From Streptomyces qinglanensis (lineage in GTDB: Bacteria; Actinomycetota; Actinomycetes; Streptomycetales; Streptomycetaceae), in the NCBI RefSeq assembly GCF_900111245.1, contig NZ_FOGO01000017.1:1-64000 (forward strand): a DNA stretch of 64,000 bases. The letters are read 5' to 3'. The position numbers and the translations under genes are program-made. The notes beneath the pieces were generated by a model. That model worked only from the letters and a program-made list of their open reading frames with translations. It had not been told where the DNA came from and did no database searches. Shown piece by piece: positions 33,826 through 42,322 of the stretch; positions within the stretch are counted from its first letter, which is position 1, and each line of letters opens with the position of its first letter.

Positions 33826-35076
33826 ATGGGCACCACGGAGCACCGCGGATACGGACCCGACGTCACCCGGCTGGGCAGCGCCCCGTCGCCGGGCTGGCTC
33901 ACCGAGGAGAACATCGCGTCGATCCGGGCGACGGAGGGCCCCGCGTTCGACGAAGCGGAGTACGCAGCGCGGCTGCGGGAGCTGCGCGGCCGCATGGAGC
34001 GGCTGCCGCTGGACGCGATGCTGGTCTTCCGCCCCTCCAGCGTGGAGTACCTGTGCGGCTTCCACACGGCGGAGACGGCTCCGCAGCCGCTGCTGGTCAC
34101 CCACTCCGCGACGCATCTCTACCTGCCCGACCTGGAGGTCGGCCGGGCGCTGGCCAGTTCGGTGGCCGGCAGTCTCCACTACTGCGGCTACGCGGACGCA
34201 CTGCGCGGTCTGGAACTCTTCGTGCGGCACGCGGCGACAGTACTTCCGCGGGGTGCGCGGGTGGGGGTCGAGGTCGGGCACGCCTCCACGCCCCCGCGCG
34301 CGCTGGAGCTGCTGCGCGAGCAGGGGCTGGTGGTCGTGCACCCGGACCATCTGGTCGAGCGGGCCCGCCTGGTGCTCTCGCCGGCCGAGCTGCGCCGCAT
34401 GGAGGAGGCGGCCGCGGTGACCCAGCGGGGCGTGGCGGCGGGGGTGGCCGCCACCGGAGCACCCGGAGCCACCGACTCCTCGGTGGCGGCGGCGATCGCC
34501 GAGGCGCTGTACCGCGAGGCGGACTCGCCCTCGGCCTGGGGGCCGGTCGTCGCCACCGGGCGGCGCGGCGGCATCCCGCACTCCAGTTGGGTGGGCCGGG
34601 AGCTGGGCAGCGGGCCCACCTTCATGGAGTTCGCCGGGACCCGGGACCGCTACCACGCGCCGGTGATGCGCACGGTGGTGCGGGACGGGGCGCTGAACGC
34701 GGCGGACCGGCGGCTGGCGGAGCTGGCCCGCACGGCCGTCGCCGCCGTACTGGAGACCGCCGCGGACGGCGTCACCGCCGCGCAGGTCGCCGTGCAGGCC
34801 GGCAAGGCGCTGGGGCCGCTTCCCGACGACGTCATGTTCCACCAGCTCTTCGGCTATCCGGTCGGCTTGGCGCACAAGCCGCACTGGATGGACGGCGCCC
34901 CCTTCTATCTCACCCCTGACAATCACGAGCCCCTGGTGAGCGGCATGGCGTTCCACATTCCCGGCTCCTTCCGCTCCTTCGGCACGTCGGGGGTCGGGCT
35001 GAGCCAGACGTTCGTGGTCGAGGAGCACGGCACACGCGTGCTCACCCACGGCCCGGCGGACGTCATCGAGGTGTGA
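33826..35076 (+). CDS. M24-family hydrolase (Xaa-Pro peptidase / DoeA-like)
   Basis: 416 aa in the creatinase fold: an N-terminal domain at about 45-190 (ELRGRMERLPLDAMLVF, YLCGFHTAET) and a pita-bread domain at 195-416. The classical metal ligands of prolidases are not conserved (DRYHAPVMRTV and YPVGLAHKPHW instead), matching the metal-independent creatinase/ectoine-hydrolase (DoeA) branch, which cleaves C-N bonds in small guanidino or cyclic compounds. ATG 33826 follows GAAGAGGGG. It is followed after 88 bp by a DadA-type oxidase; together they could degrade an N-substituted amino acid. Confidence 0.85.
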   Translation: MGTTEHRGYGPDVTRLGSAPSPGWLTEENIASIRATEGPAFDEAEYAARLRELRGRMERLPLDAMLVFRPSSVEYLCGFHTAETAPQPLLVTHSATHLYLPDLEVGRALASSVAGSLHYCGYADALRGLELFVRHAATVLPRGARVGVEVGHASTPPRALELLREQGLVVVHPDHLVERARLVLSPAELRRMEEAAAVTQRGVAAGVAATGAPGATDSSVAAAIAEALYREADSPSAWGPVVATGRRGGIPHSSWVGRELGSGPTFMEFAGTRDRYHAPVMRTVVRDGALNAADRRLAELARTAVAAVLETAADGVTAAQVAVQAGKALGPLPDDVMFHQLFGYPVGLAHKPHWMDGAPFYLTPDNHEPLVSGMAFHIPGSFRSFGTSGVGLSQTFVVEEHGTRVLTHGPADVIEV

Positions 35077-35164
35077 GACCGGCTCCGGTCGCGCTCGGGC
35101 CGCCGGGCGTGGGCCCGGACGGGTTCAGCAACCGCACTGCTTCTCCGGACTCTTCGAGGTGACC

Positions 35165-36439
35165 GTGAACACATCGCATACCGCACCCGAGCACGTCGCC
35201 GTTGTCGGTGCAGGCATGGCAGGGCTCTCCGCCGCCTGGTTCCTCCAGGAACGCGGGGTACGGGTGACCGTGCTGGACCGGGAGGGAGTGGCCGCGGGGT
35301 CCTCCTGGGGGAACGCGGGCATGCTGAATCCCGCGTTCACCGTGCCGCTCCCGGAGCCGTCCGTGCTGCGCTACGGCATCGCCTCGTTCTTCGACCGGGA
35401 CTCGCCGGTGTCCGTGCCGCCCGCGGTCGACCGGCACCTGTGGGCCTTCCTCCTCGCCTTCGCGCGCAACTGCACGGCACGGCGGTGGCGGCGCACGATG
35501 GCGGTCTTCAACGAGCTCAACCGCGGCTGTCTCGCGGCGTACGAGCAGCTCGTCGCAGGAGGCGTGCACGCCCCCGTGAAGGACGCCGACCCGCTGGTCA
35601 TCGCCTGCCGGAACCAGCAGGACCGCGCACATGTCCTGGAGGAGTTCGCGCACATGAGCGCGGCCGGCGGCGACGAGGCCCGGTTCGAGGCCGTCTCCGG
35701 CGCGGAGCTGCGCGCGCTCGAACCCGTGCTCAGCGACGAAGTCCGGCTGGGCCTGAAAGTGCACGGGCAGCGCTTCATCAACCCGCCCGCGTTCCTGCGC
35801 ACGCTCGCGGAGGATGTCCGCCGCCGGGGCGGGGACATCGTCGAGGGCTGCTCGGTGGCCCGGATCCGGGACCGGGGCCGGGCAGGCGTGGAGCTGGTGC
35901 CTTCTCCCGCCTCCGCGGTGGCGGAGCCGGTGCGGGCCGACGCGGTCGTGCTCGCCTGCGGCACGTGGCTCGACACCCTGGCCAGGCCCTTCGGGGTCCG
36001 GATGCGGGTGCAGGCGGGGCGCGGGTACAGCTTCACGGTGCGGCCGCGGGCGATGCCGACGCATCCGATCTATCTGTCGGGCCAGCGGATCGCGTGCAAT
36101 CCACTGGGCGACCGCTTCCGGGTCACCGGCAGCATGGAGTTCCGCGCGCCCGACGCGCCGCTCGATCCGCGGCGGGTGCGCACCATCGTCGAGTCCGCCC
36201 GGCCGATGTTCCGCGATGTGGACTGGGACGACCGCCGCGAGGAGTGGGTGGGATCCCGGCCGTGCACCGCGGACGGGTTGCCGCTGGTCGGGCCGAGCCG
36301 CTCGCCACGGGTGCAGGTCTGCGGAGGGCACGGCATGTGGGGCATGGTGCTCGGGCCGCTCACCGGGCGGCTGCTCGCCGACGCCATGACCGGCGGTGAG
36401 GTGCCGCCGCTGCTGCGCCGCCTCGACCCGTTGCGCTGA
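35165..36439 (+). CDS. FAD-dependent amino-acid oxidoreductase (DadA-like)
   Basis: 424 aa. The dinucleotide-binding GAGMAGLSAAWFLQERG lies near residue 14, followed by a DadA-type body (SSWGNAGMLNPAFTVPLPEP, SRPCTADGLPLVGPS, GHGMWGMVLGPLTGRLLAD). The family deaminates D-amino acids or related imino acids at the membrane. GTG 35165 is placed 5 nt after GAGG; GTG 35159 has no RBS. Context with the M24 hydrolase and LysR suggests a catabolic pair. Confidence 0.87.
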   Translation: MNTSHTAPEHVAVVGAGMAGLSAAWFLQERGVRVTVLDREGVAAGSSWGNAGMLNPAFTVPLPEPSVLRYGIASFFDRDSPVSVPPAVDRHLWAFLLAFARNCTARRWRRTMAVFNELNRGCLAAYEQLVAGGVHAPVKDADPLVIACRNQQDRAHVLEEFAHMSAAGGDEARFEAVSGAELRALEPVLSDEVRLGLKVHGQRFINPPAFLRTLAEDVRRRGGDIVEGCSVARIRDRGRAGVELVPSPASAVAEPVRADAVVLACGTWLDTLARPFGVRMRVQAGRGYSFTVRPRAMPTHPIYLSGQRIACNPLGDRFRVTGSMEFRAPDAPLDPRRVRTIVESARPMFRDVDWDDRREEWVGSRPCTADGLPLVGPSRSPRVQVCGGHGMWGMVLGPLTGRLLADAMTGGEVPPLLRRLDPLR

Positions 36440-36502
36440 GCGGCGGGCCTGCGGTCGGCGGGGCGCCGAGCATGTGCGGCGACCCCGCCGCGACGGGGCG
36501 CC

Positions 36503-36550
36503 GCGTCTCGGCGTCTCGGCGTCTCGGCGTCTCGGCGTCTCGGCGTCTCG
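36503..36550. repeat. Six perfect tandem copies of GCGTCTCG
   Basis: An 8-bp unit repeated six times without variation in the gap between the oxidase gene and the next, convergent gene. A simple-sequence tract, probably variable in copy number. Confidence 0.95.
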
Positions 36551-36630
36551 GCGGCAGGAACGACACCCGTCGTCGCGGCGGCGTGCACACCGCCCGCCGC
36601 GGGCCGTATCCGCGGCGGGAGACGGGTGCG

Positions 36631-37167
36631 TCAGCTCCCGTCCGCGCTGGTGAGCGCCTCGGCGATCATGCGGGTGGCGAAGTCGCGGTCGTCGGTGATC
36701 CGGTTGATGAGCTCGGCGAGCAGAAAGGCCGTGGCCTCCAGGGAATTCAGCTCCTCGCGCCGCCACTCACCGAACTGCCGGCGCCACAGGCTAGGGCTCA
36801 GACCGGTGCCCGCGGCGACGAGCAGGCCGGCCATGGTGGGGACGACTTCCGGACGGACGCTCTTGGGCATCATGCGCATGGAGGCGACCAGGTTCGGGAC
36901 CACGCACTCGATGACGTCCTTGTCGTGGTCCTCATAGGCGAGTCGCAGCCACCGCATGAACAGGTAGATGAGCGTGCACGCGCCGTCGAGCACGTCGTCG
37001 ATGCCGCCGGGGCCCAGCGAGGCGGCGAACTGGCGGTCCAGCCGCCGCCGTTCGGCGTCGGGTCGGGTGTTCTCGTCGTAGACGGCCTTGAGCTGGGAGT
37101 CGATCATCATGAGGGCTGCGCCCACGTCACCGGCGGGCGCGTGCTGGGGATCGCAGGGCGAGGGCAC
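36631..37167 (-). CDS. Hypothetical protein, mostly helical
   Basis: 178 aa starting at a GTG 5 nt after GAGGAGGAA, a strong RBS that overrules the longer frame. The sequence is helical and soluble (MIDSQLKAVYDENTRPDAER, DGACTLIYLFMRWLRLAYED, SSATAFLLAELIN-like C-terminal helix). No family is recognised. It stands alone on the minus strand between a repeat tract and the transporter terminator. Confidence 0.75.
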   Translation of the reverse strand: MPSPCDPQHAPAGDVGAALMMIDSQLKAVYDENTRPDAERRRLDRQFAASLGPGGIDDVLDGACTLIYLFMRWLRLAYEDHDKDVIECVVPNLVASMRMMPKSVRPEVVPTMAGLLVAAGTGLSPSLWRRQFGEWRREELNSLEATAFLLAELINRITDDRDFATRMIAEALTSADGS

Positions 37168-37236
37168 AGGATTCCTCCTCGGATGACCGTGTGGAGCGGA
37201 CCGTATCCGTACGGTAGCCTCCCGCCGGTCCGCCGG

Positions 37237-37273
37237 TCCGCCGAATCCCGGGAAGAGCCCGGGATTCGGCGGA
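37237..37273 (-). terminator. Terminator of the MHS transporter gene
   Basis: A perfect 16-bp stem (TCCGCCGAATCCCGGG at 37237-37252 with 37258-37273) and a 5-nt loop, 95 bp beyond the transporter stop. Confidence 0.85.
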
Positions 37274-37367
37274 CGGTGTGCGCGGCCGGGCCGCACTCCC
37301 CCGCGGCCTGCCTCCTGCCTCTACGGGATCGGGGTCCTGCCCGGTCGTGCGGGGACGGCGCCTCGGG

Positions 37368-38702
37368 TCAGCGCTCCAGCTCCTCCCCGGACCGTTCCGG
37401 CAGCCGCAGATAGACCAGCGCGGACAGCAGGCACAGCGCGGCCACATACCACGGGAAGGCGTCCGGCATCTCCAGGTCCTCGAACAGGGTGCCGACGTAG
37501 GGCGCGGTGCCGCCGAAGAGCGCCACCGCCAGCGAGTAGGGGAACCCGATGCCGGTGGCCCGGACCCGGGCCGGGAAGACCTCCGCGTTCACCGCGGCGG
37601 CGATCGAGGTGTAGCCGGTGAGCAGCACCATGCCGACGCACTGGACGAGCAGCAGTGAGGCGAACGAGTCGCCGACCGCATGCAGCAGCGGCACGCACAG
37701 GGCGGCGAATCCGATCGCGAAGGCCAGCAGCAGGGGTTTGCGGCCGATCCGGTCCGACAGCATCCCGCCCAGCGGCTGGAGCAGCATGAAGAACACCAGC
37801 GAGATCGTGCCGGATACCAGCGCATCGCTCTTGTCGAGACCGGCGTTGACCTCCGCGTACGTCGGCAGATAGGCAGTCCACACGTAGTAGGCGATCGTCC
37901 CGCCGGCCGTGATCCCGACGATGAGGAGGGATTCGCGGGGGTGCAGGCGCAGCGCGTCGAAGAGCCCGGGGCGCGGCGCTCCGGCCTGCTGCTCGCTCCG
38001 CGTCTCCTGCGCCCCGCGCCGCACCCAGAATCCGGCCAGGCTCAGCAGCGCCCCGAACAGGAACGGCACCCGCCAGCCCCACTGGTGCATCTGCCCGTTG
38101 CTCAGGGTGGACACGAGCAGTGCCGCGACCCCGCTGGCGACCAACTGGCCCGCGGTTGTCGACACATACTGGAAACTGGAGAACAGCCCCCGCCTGCCGG
38201 GACCGGCCGATTCCACCAGGAAGGTCGTCGAGGCGGCGAACTCCCCGCCCACGGAGAGCCCTTGCAGCAGGCGCGCTGCCACCAGCACCACCGGGGCCAG
38301 GACCCCGGCGGACGCGTAGGTGGGCGTGACCGCGACCAGCAGACTGCTGCCGCCCATCAGCAGGATGGTCAGCGTCAGGGCGGCCCGCCGTCCGGCCCGG
38401 TCGGCGACCGAACCCAGCAGCAGGCCGCCCACCGGCCGCATGAAGAAGCCGACGGCGAAGACGGCGAAGGTGGAGAGCAGCGGGACCAGTGAACTGCCCG
38501 CGCTCTTGGGGAAGATCTCGTCGGCGATGTAGGTGGCGAGGAAGGAGTACGCGAACCAGTCGTACCACTCGACGCCGTTGCCGACCGAGGCGGCGACCAA
38601 CTGGCGCCCGGTCCGCCGGGGCGGGCTGTCGCGCCCCTCGTCAGATCGGTTGGGCTGCGGCCTTCCGGCCGAGTCCTGGGGCTGTTCACTCACCCGCGTC
38701 AT
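37368..38702 (-). CDS. MFS transporter, metabolite:H+ symporter (MHS) family
   Basis: 444 aa with twelve predicted membrane helices. MHS hallmarks are GNGVEWYDWFAYSFLATYI at the first helix, FFMRPVGGLLLGSVADRAGRRAAL (motif A of loop 2-3), LLQGLSVGGEFAASTTFLVE (motif C region), and DRIGRKPLLLAF after helix 8. The group takes up dicarboxylates, proline/betaine, shikimate or similar with protons. ATG 38702 is preferred to ATG 38738, which has no RBS. The cargo may relate to the M24/DadA pathway nearby, but that is a guess. Confidence 0.92.
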   Translation of the reverse strand: MTRVSEQPQDSAGRPQPNRSDEGRDSPPRRTGRQLVAASVGNGVEWYDWFAYSFLATYIADEIFPKSAGSSLVPLLSTFAVFAVGFFMRPVGGLLLGSVADRAGRRAALTLTILLMGGSSLLVAVTPTYASAGVLAPVVLVAARLLQGLSVGGEFAASTTFLVESAGPGRRGLFSSFQYVSTTAGQLVASGVAALLVSTLSNGQMHQWGWRVPFLFGALLSLAGFWVRRGAQETRSEQQAGAPRPGLFDALRLHPRESLLIVGITAGGTIAYYVWTAYLPTYAEVNAGLDKSDALVSGTISLVFFMLLQPLGGMLSDRIGRKPLLLAFAIGFAALCVPLLHAVGDSFASLLLVQCVGMVLLTGYTSIAAAVNAEVFPARVRATGIGFPYSLAVALFGGTAPYVGTLFEDLEMPDAFPWYVAALCLLSALVYLRLPERSGEELER

Positions 38703-38940
38703 CGATCGCCATCCCTCCGGTGCGCTTTCCTTCCGCACCGGGTAACCGGGCTCCGGCGCACCTCCATTCCTGCATCTCCGCCCCGTCCCGGCATCCGGTC
38801 ACCCTGGGCCCAACGCGCCCTCCCCGGAGGGCGGCTGTACGGCCTCCGGGCCGCCGCCCGCCAGCGGGAGCGGCGGCTCGGCTCACCGCGGAGGCACCGG
38901 AACCGGACACAGCGGCTCTGCCGCATCGGGGCGGAACGGG

Positions 38941-38978
38941 AGGTGCCTGCGGCCGGAACCTCCCGACCGCAGGCACCT
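38941..38978 (-). terminator. Terminator of the dehydrogenase gene
   Basis: A 12-bp stem (AGGTGCCTGCGG at 38941-38952 with 38967-38978) around a 14-nt loop, 18 bp after the stop at 38996. Confidence 0.8.
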
Positions 38979-38995
38979 GCCCGGCGCGAGACTTC

Positions 38996-40456
38996 TCAGT
39001 GCCGCGCGGGGGGCTCGTCTGCCGTGCCCGGCCAGTAGGCCGGGAAGGCGGCGGCGGGCTGCCGCCCGGTCTCCATGAGCCCGGTGTCCGGTTCCAGCTC
39101 GGCGACGATCGGTGCCACCCCGCTCGGCGGGGCCGCCGCGAGGACGTCGGTGGCGGCTTCGGGGGCCGGTGTCGGCGCGGACCCGAGCGCCGAAGCGGTG
39201 TGTGCGTCCGGCAGCTGCTGCTCCTGAGCCGTGCGGTCGAACAGGTCGCGGAAGGCCACCGCCGCCCCGCACTCGCCGATCATCCGCTGCGAGTTCTGCT
39301 TCGCGAGCCGGACCCCGGCGGCGCGCATGGACATTCCGGTCTCGTCGGCCAGGATCATCAGTTCGCGGACCAGCGGCCGGATCTGGGAGGCCAGCCGACC
39401 GCAGGCTCCACTGGGGCTGACCACGTCGCCCAGGATGACCCACCAGGCTCCGGCGGCGGCACCGGTGTTCGCGATGAAGTCGGGCACCACGCCGACGCCC
39501 CGCTCCTTCAGGAGCTGTTCGGCTTCGGGGGTGGTGGGTACGTTCGCCGCCTCCACCACGAGTTCGGCAGTGACGCGGTCGCAGTTCTCCTCGGTGATCA
39601 CGTAGGAGACGGCTGCCGGGACCAGGACGTCGACCTCCTGGTCCAGCCACGCGTCGCCGGGGCGCACCTCGTCGTCGTCGCGCAGCGCGGAGCGGTCGAT
39701 GACCCCGCTGGTGCTGCGTGCGCGCAACAGGCTTTCGACGTCGACGCCGCGCGAGGGGTTGCGGACCAGTCCCTGGGCGTCGGTGACACCGACGATCTTC
39801 ACTCCGGCGCGGGCCAGGTAGAGCGCCGTGGCCCCTCCCATCGTGCCGAAGCCCTGGATGACGGCGCGCGCGGACGAGGCGGGGATGCCGCGGTGCTCCA
39901 GGGCCGCGAGTGCCGCCTCCGCCACTCCGAAGCCGCCGACCAGCTCCGAGAGCTTCAGGCCGTCCGTCCGGGTGGCGAAAGCCTGCCGGACGCGTGCGCG
40001 TGCTTCCTCCTCGTCCGGGGCGCGCACCATGGCGGCGTGGAAGGAGGTGTCCCCGAGGCCGACCCGCGCGAAGGCGCTGTCGAGCTCGTCCTGCTGCGTC
40101 CCGAGGTCTCCCGCCGTCACCCAGAAGCGCTCCAGCAGCGGCCGCACACCCTGGAGGAACCGCTCCCGCACCCCGTCGGCACGGGGGTCGGCGGAGTCGA
40201 AGTCGATGCCGCCCTTGGCGCCGCCGACCGGGATGCCGAAGGCCCCCATCTTGAGCGTCATCTCCCGGGCGAGCGCACCGACCTCGTCGAGCGTGCATCC
40301 GGGCCGCATGCGCAGGCCGCCGGTGGCGATGCCGGACACCAATTGGTCGATCACGACGTAGCCCCGGGCGGTGGTTTCCGAATCTCGCCACATGACCTGC
40401 AGAAAGGGTTCATGCTCGGCAGCCTGCAGCGGCGTGTCGACAGCGTTCTGTGTCAT
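38996..40456 (-). CDS. Glu/Leu/Phe/Val dehydrogenase
   Basis: 486 aa. The dimerisation/catalytic domain has GGLRMRPGCTLDEVGALA and the active-site loop KMGAFGIPVGGAKGGIDFD (catalytic Lys in GGAKGG). The NAD domain has VIQGFGTMGGATALYLARAG. The enzyme oxidatively deaminates an amino acid to a 2-oxo acid. The order Leu/Val-type active site suggests a branched or aromatic substrate rather than glutamate. The last 85 residues (after AFRDLFDRTAQ) are an Ala/Pro-rich tail absent from standard members. The start at 40456 sits next to a cluster of AT-rich promoter-like sequence at 40460-40495. Confidence 0.9.
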   Translation of the reverse strand: MTQNAVDTPLQAAEHEPFLQVMWRDSETTARGYVVIDQLVSGIATGGLRMRPGCTLDEVGALAREMTLKMGAFGIPVGGAKGGIDFDSADPRADGVRERFLQGVRPLLERFWVTAGDLGTQQDELDSAFARVGLGDTSFHAAMVRAPDEEEARARVRQAFATRTDGLKLSELVGGFGVAEAALAALEHRGIPASSARAVIQGFGTMGGATALYLARAGVKIVGVTDAQGLVRNPSRGVDVESLLRARSTSGVIDRSALRDDDEVRPGDAWLDQEVDVLVPAAVSYVITEENCDRVTAELVVEAANVPTTPEAEQLLKERGVGVVPDFIANTGAAAGAWWVILGDVVSPSGACGRLASQIRPLVRELMILADETGMSMRAAGVRLAKQNSQRMIGECGAAVAFRDLFDRTAQEQQLPDAHTASALGSAPTPAPEAATDVLAAAPPSGVAPIVAELEPDTGLMETGRQPAAAFPAYWPGTADEPPARH

Positions 40457-41770
40457 GTGGCACTCACCCTTCCGTTAACTATCCAGGCTTTATGTGCGAG
40501 CTTTCAGGCAGCACCGCCCCGCGGGCAGAAATTCGCTGACGCACATGTGGGGGTCGCGCGGTCCTGTTCCACCGATCGGGCGGGCAGCAATACCTGCGAC
40601 GGTCGTGCGGGTTTATTCGGGCAGGCCGAATTGCACCCGCAGGGGTGTTCTTCCAGTGATCCCCAGAAAAGGGAGGGGATGGATGTACGCAGAGAACGCA
40701 TCCGGTTGCGTTGTACGTAGCGACCACTGTGAGGTCGGGATCACCCCTTGTCAAGGTGTCTCTGGAGGCGGCTCCGGCGCCCGCGTGACCACCCCCGTCC
40801 GATTGGCCCGATCGGGTGAAGCACCCCTGGTCGAAGGGGCGTTGAGAGGTGACGGCGGCGTCGGCGCGCAGGGCAGCCGGGCCCCGGCGCCCCGGCCCGC
40901 CGGCTCCCGCCCCGATGGGGTTCCGGCGGGCCGCGCGACACCCCGCATTCCCCCCGGGGGACGGCCTCCGGAGCGGAATGCGCGCCGGCGCATTCCGCCG
41001 GGGCCGGACGGATACCGCTCGTGTTTGCCCGATGCCGCTCGAGGGCTTTACCATTCGCCCGTTCCAGCCCTTGGGAACCGGAACTGTTCCAGCCCTTGGG
41101 AACCGGAACTGTTCCAGCCCTTGGGAACCGGAACTGTTCCAGCCCTTGGGAACCGGAACAGCGAGCCCGCGGCCCCGCCCTTCTCCGCCGGTCCTCCACT
41201 CGGCACCCACCGGCCCCCTGCCGGCGCCGACGGATTTCGTCGGCCACCCCTTCCGCAGGCCGGAAAACGCCGCTCGGCTCTTTCCTCGCCATGAGAGCAT
41301 CGCCCTGTGACGCTGTTGTTTCCGGAGAACTACGAATCCCGTGCCCGCGGGGAGCGTTCCGTTCCTCCGGGCCACCAGGCAGCCAGCCGGCCGACGGACC
41401 CGGGAAGGGTGCGACCTGTGCCGTGGGGACCCGTCCGCGGCGTGCCGGGACGGGGGTCCGGCACAGGTTCGCGACGCGGTGGGTCGAGAGTGCCCGGATC
41501 GGGTCCGCCGCCGCGGGCGGGCCCGTGGCGCCCTCGGAGTCGCGTCGGCGAGCGGTCCGCGGCCACCGCCACGGCCCGCCTCCGGGCGGCGCCCCGCGCA
41601 CGGGCCGGGGGCCCGGACTCCGGTTTCGGCTCCGACGACCCCCGGAAGCTCCGGGGCTGCCCGGAACGTCCGGGGCCGCGCCCGAAGCGGCGCCGCGGTG
41701 CCGCACACTCCGGCCCGCACCGCCCGGGGCGGCGGCGGTCTCCTCACCACCGGAAGAGAGGATGCGAGCC
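40457..41770. other. 1.3-kb gene-poor region
   Basis: Open frames on both strands are low-complexity and lack RBS or domains. The only structured element is the block of four 25-bp repeats at 41061-41160. A small RNA or an undetected short ORF remains possible. Confidence 0.55.
41061..41160. repeat. Four tandem 25-bp repeats
   Basis: The unit starts GTTCCAGCCCTTGGGAACCG and ends GAACT; copies at 41061, 41086, 41111 and 41136 are identical except for the last base of the fourth. Each unit has internal dyad symmetry (GTTCC ... GGAAC, and TTCC ... GGAA), so each can form a short hairpin or bind a dimer. A 25-bp period shifts the reading frame each time, which argues against coding use. Confidence 0.97.
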
Positions 41771-42244
41771 ATGGCAGTCGACTGGCGGAGCGATCGGATC
41801 GGGAGCGCGCTGCGCGGCGAGAACCCCGCTGTACTGCGGCGGTTGGCCTCGGGGTTCGCAGTGATCGGAGATGTGCAGTTCCTGCCGGGCTACGCGCTGC
41901 TGCTCGTGGACGACCCGGGCGTGCGGCGGCTGTCGGACCTGCCGAAGGCGAAGCGGCTCTCGTTCCTGTCCGACATGGATCGGCTCGGCGAGGCGGTGGA
42001 GCGCGCCTGCCGGCGGCTCGATCCGGCGTTCCGCAGGGTCAACCTGGAGATCCTGGGGAACACGGACCCGTTCCTGCACGCGCATGTGTGGCCCCGGTAC
42101 GACTGGGAACCGGCCTCCCTCGTGGGAGGTCCGGTGTGGCTCTACCCGCGCGAACACCGGAGTGCGGAGGAGTTCGGGCTGGGACCGCAGCACGACCCGC
42201 TGCGGAACGCGATCGGCAGCGAACTGGACCGGCTGGACTCCTGA
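41771..42244 (+). CDS. HIT-family protein with incomplete histidine triad
   Basis: 157 aa. A HIT-like core is visible: LLLVDDPGVRRLSDLPKAKR and NLEILGNTDPFLHAHVWPRY. The triad HxHxH reads HAHVW, so the third His is Trp. HIT hydrolases cleave nucleotide phosphoramidates or dinucleoside polyphosphates using the middle His, which is kept. ATG 41771 lies 9 nt after GAGAGG; ATG 41762 is possible. Confidence 0.8.
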   Translation: MAVDWRSDRIGSALRGENPAVLRRLASGFAVIGDVQFLPGYALLLVDDPGVRRLSDLPKAKRLSFLSDMDRLGEAVERACRRLDPAFRRVNLEILGNTDPFLHAHVWPRYDWEPASLVGGPVWLYPREHRSAEEFGLGPQHDPLRNAIGSELDRLDS

Positions 42245-42322
42245 TCCCGCTGCGGGCCGGACGTGTGACGGCGCGTGTCCACGGGGGCGTGGGACTGGGC
42301 GGCCGTGGCCGGGCGCGGAAGG

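Noticed and set aside
41061..41160. CRISPR array
   Set aside because: The units are directly adjacent with no spacers, and no cas gene is present.
40479..41772. Long antisense frames over the 25-bp repeats
   Set aside because: Repeat period of 25 bp shifts frame in every unit; both strands are equally open; no domain.
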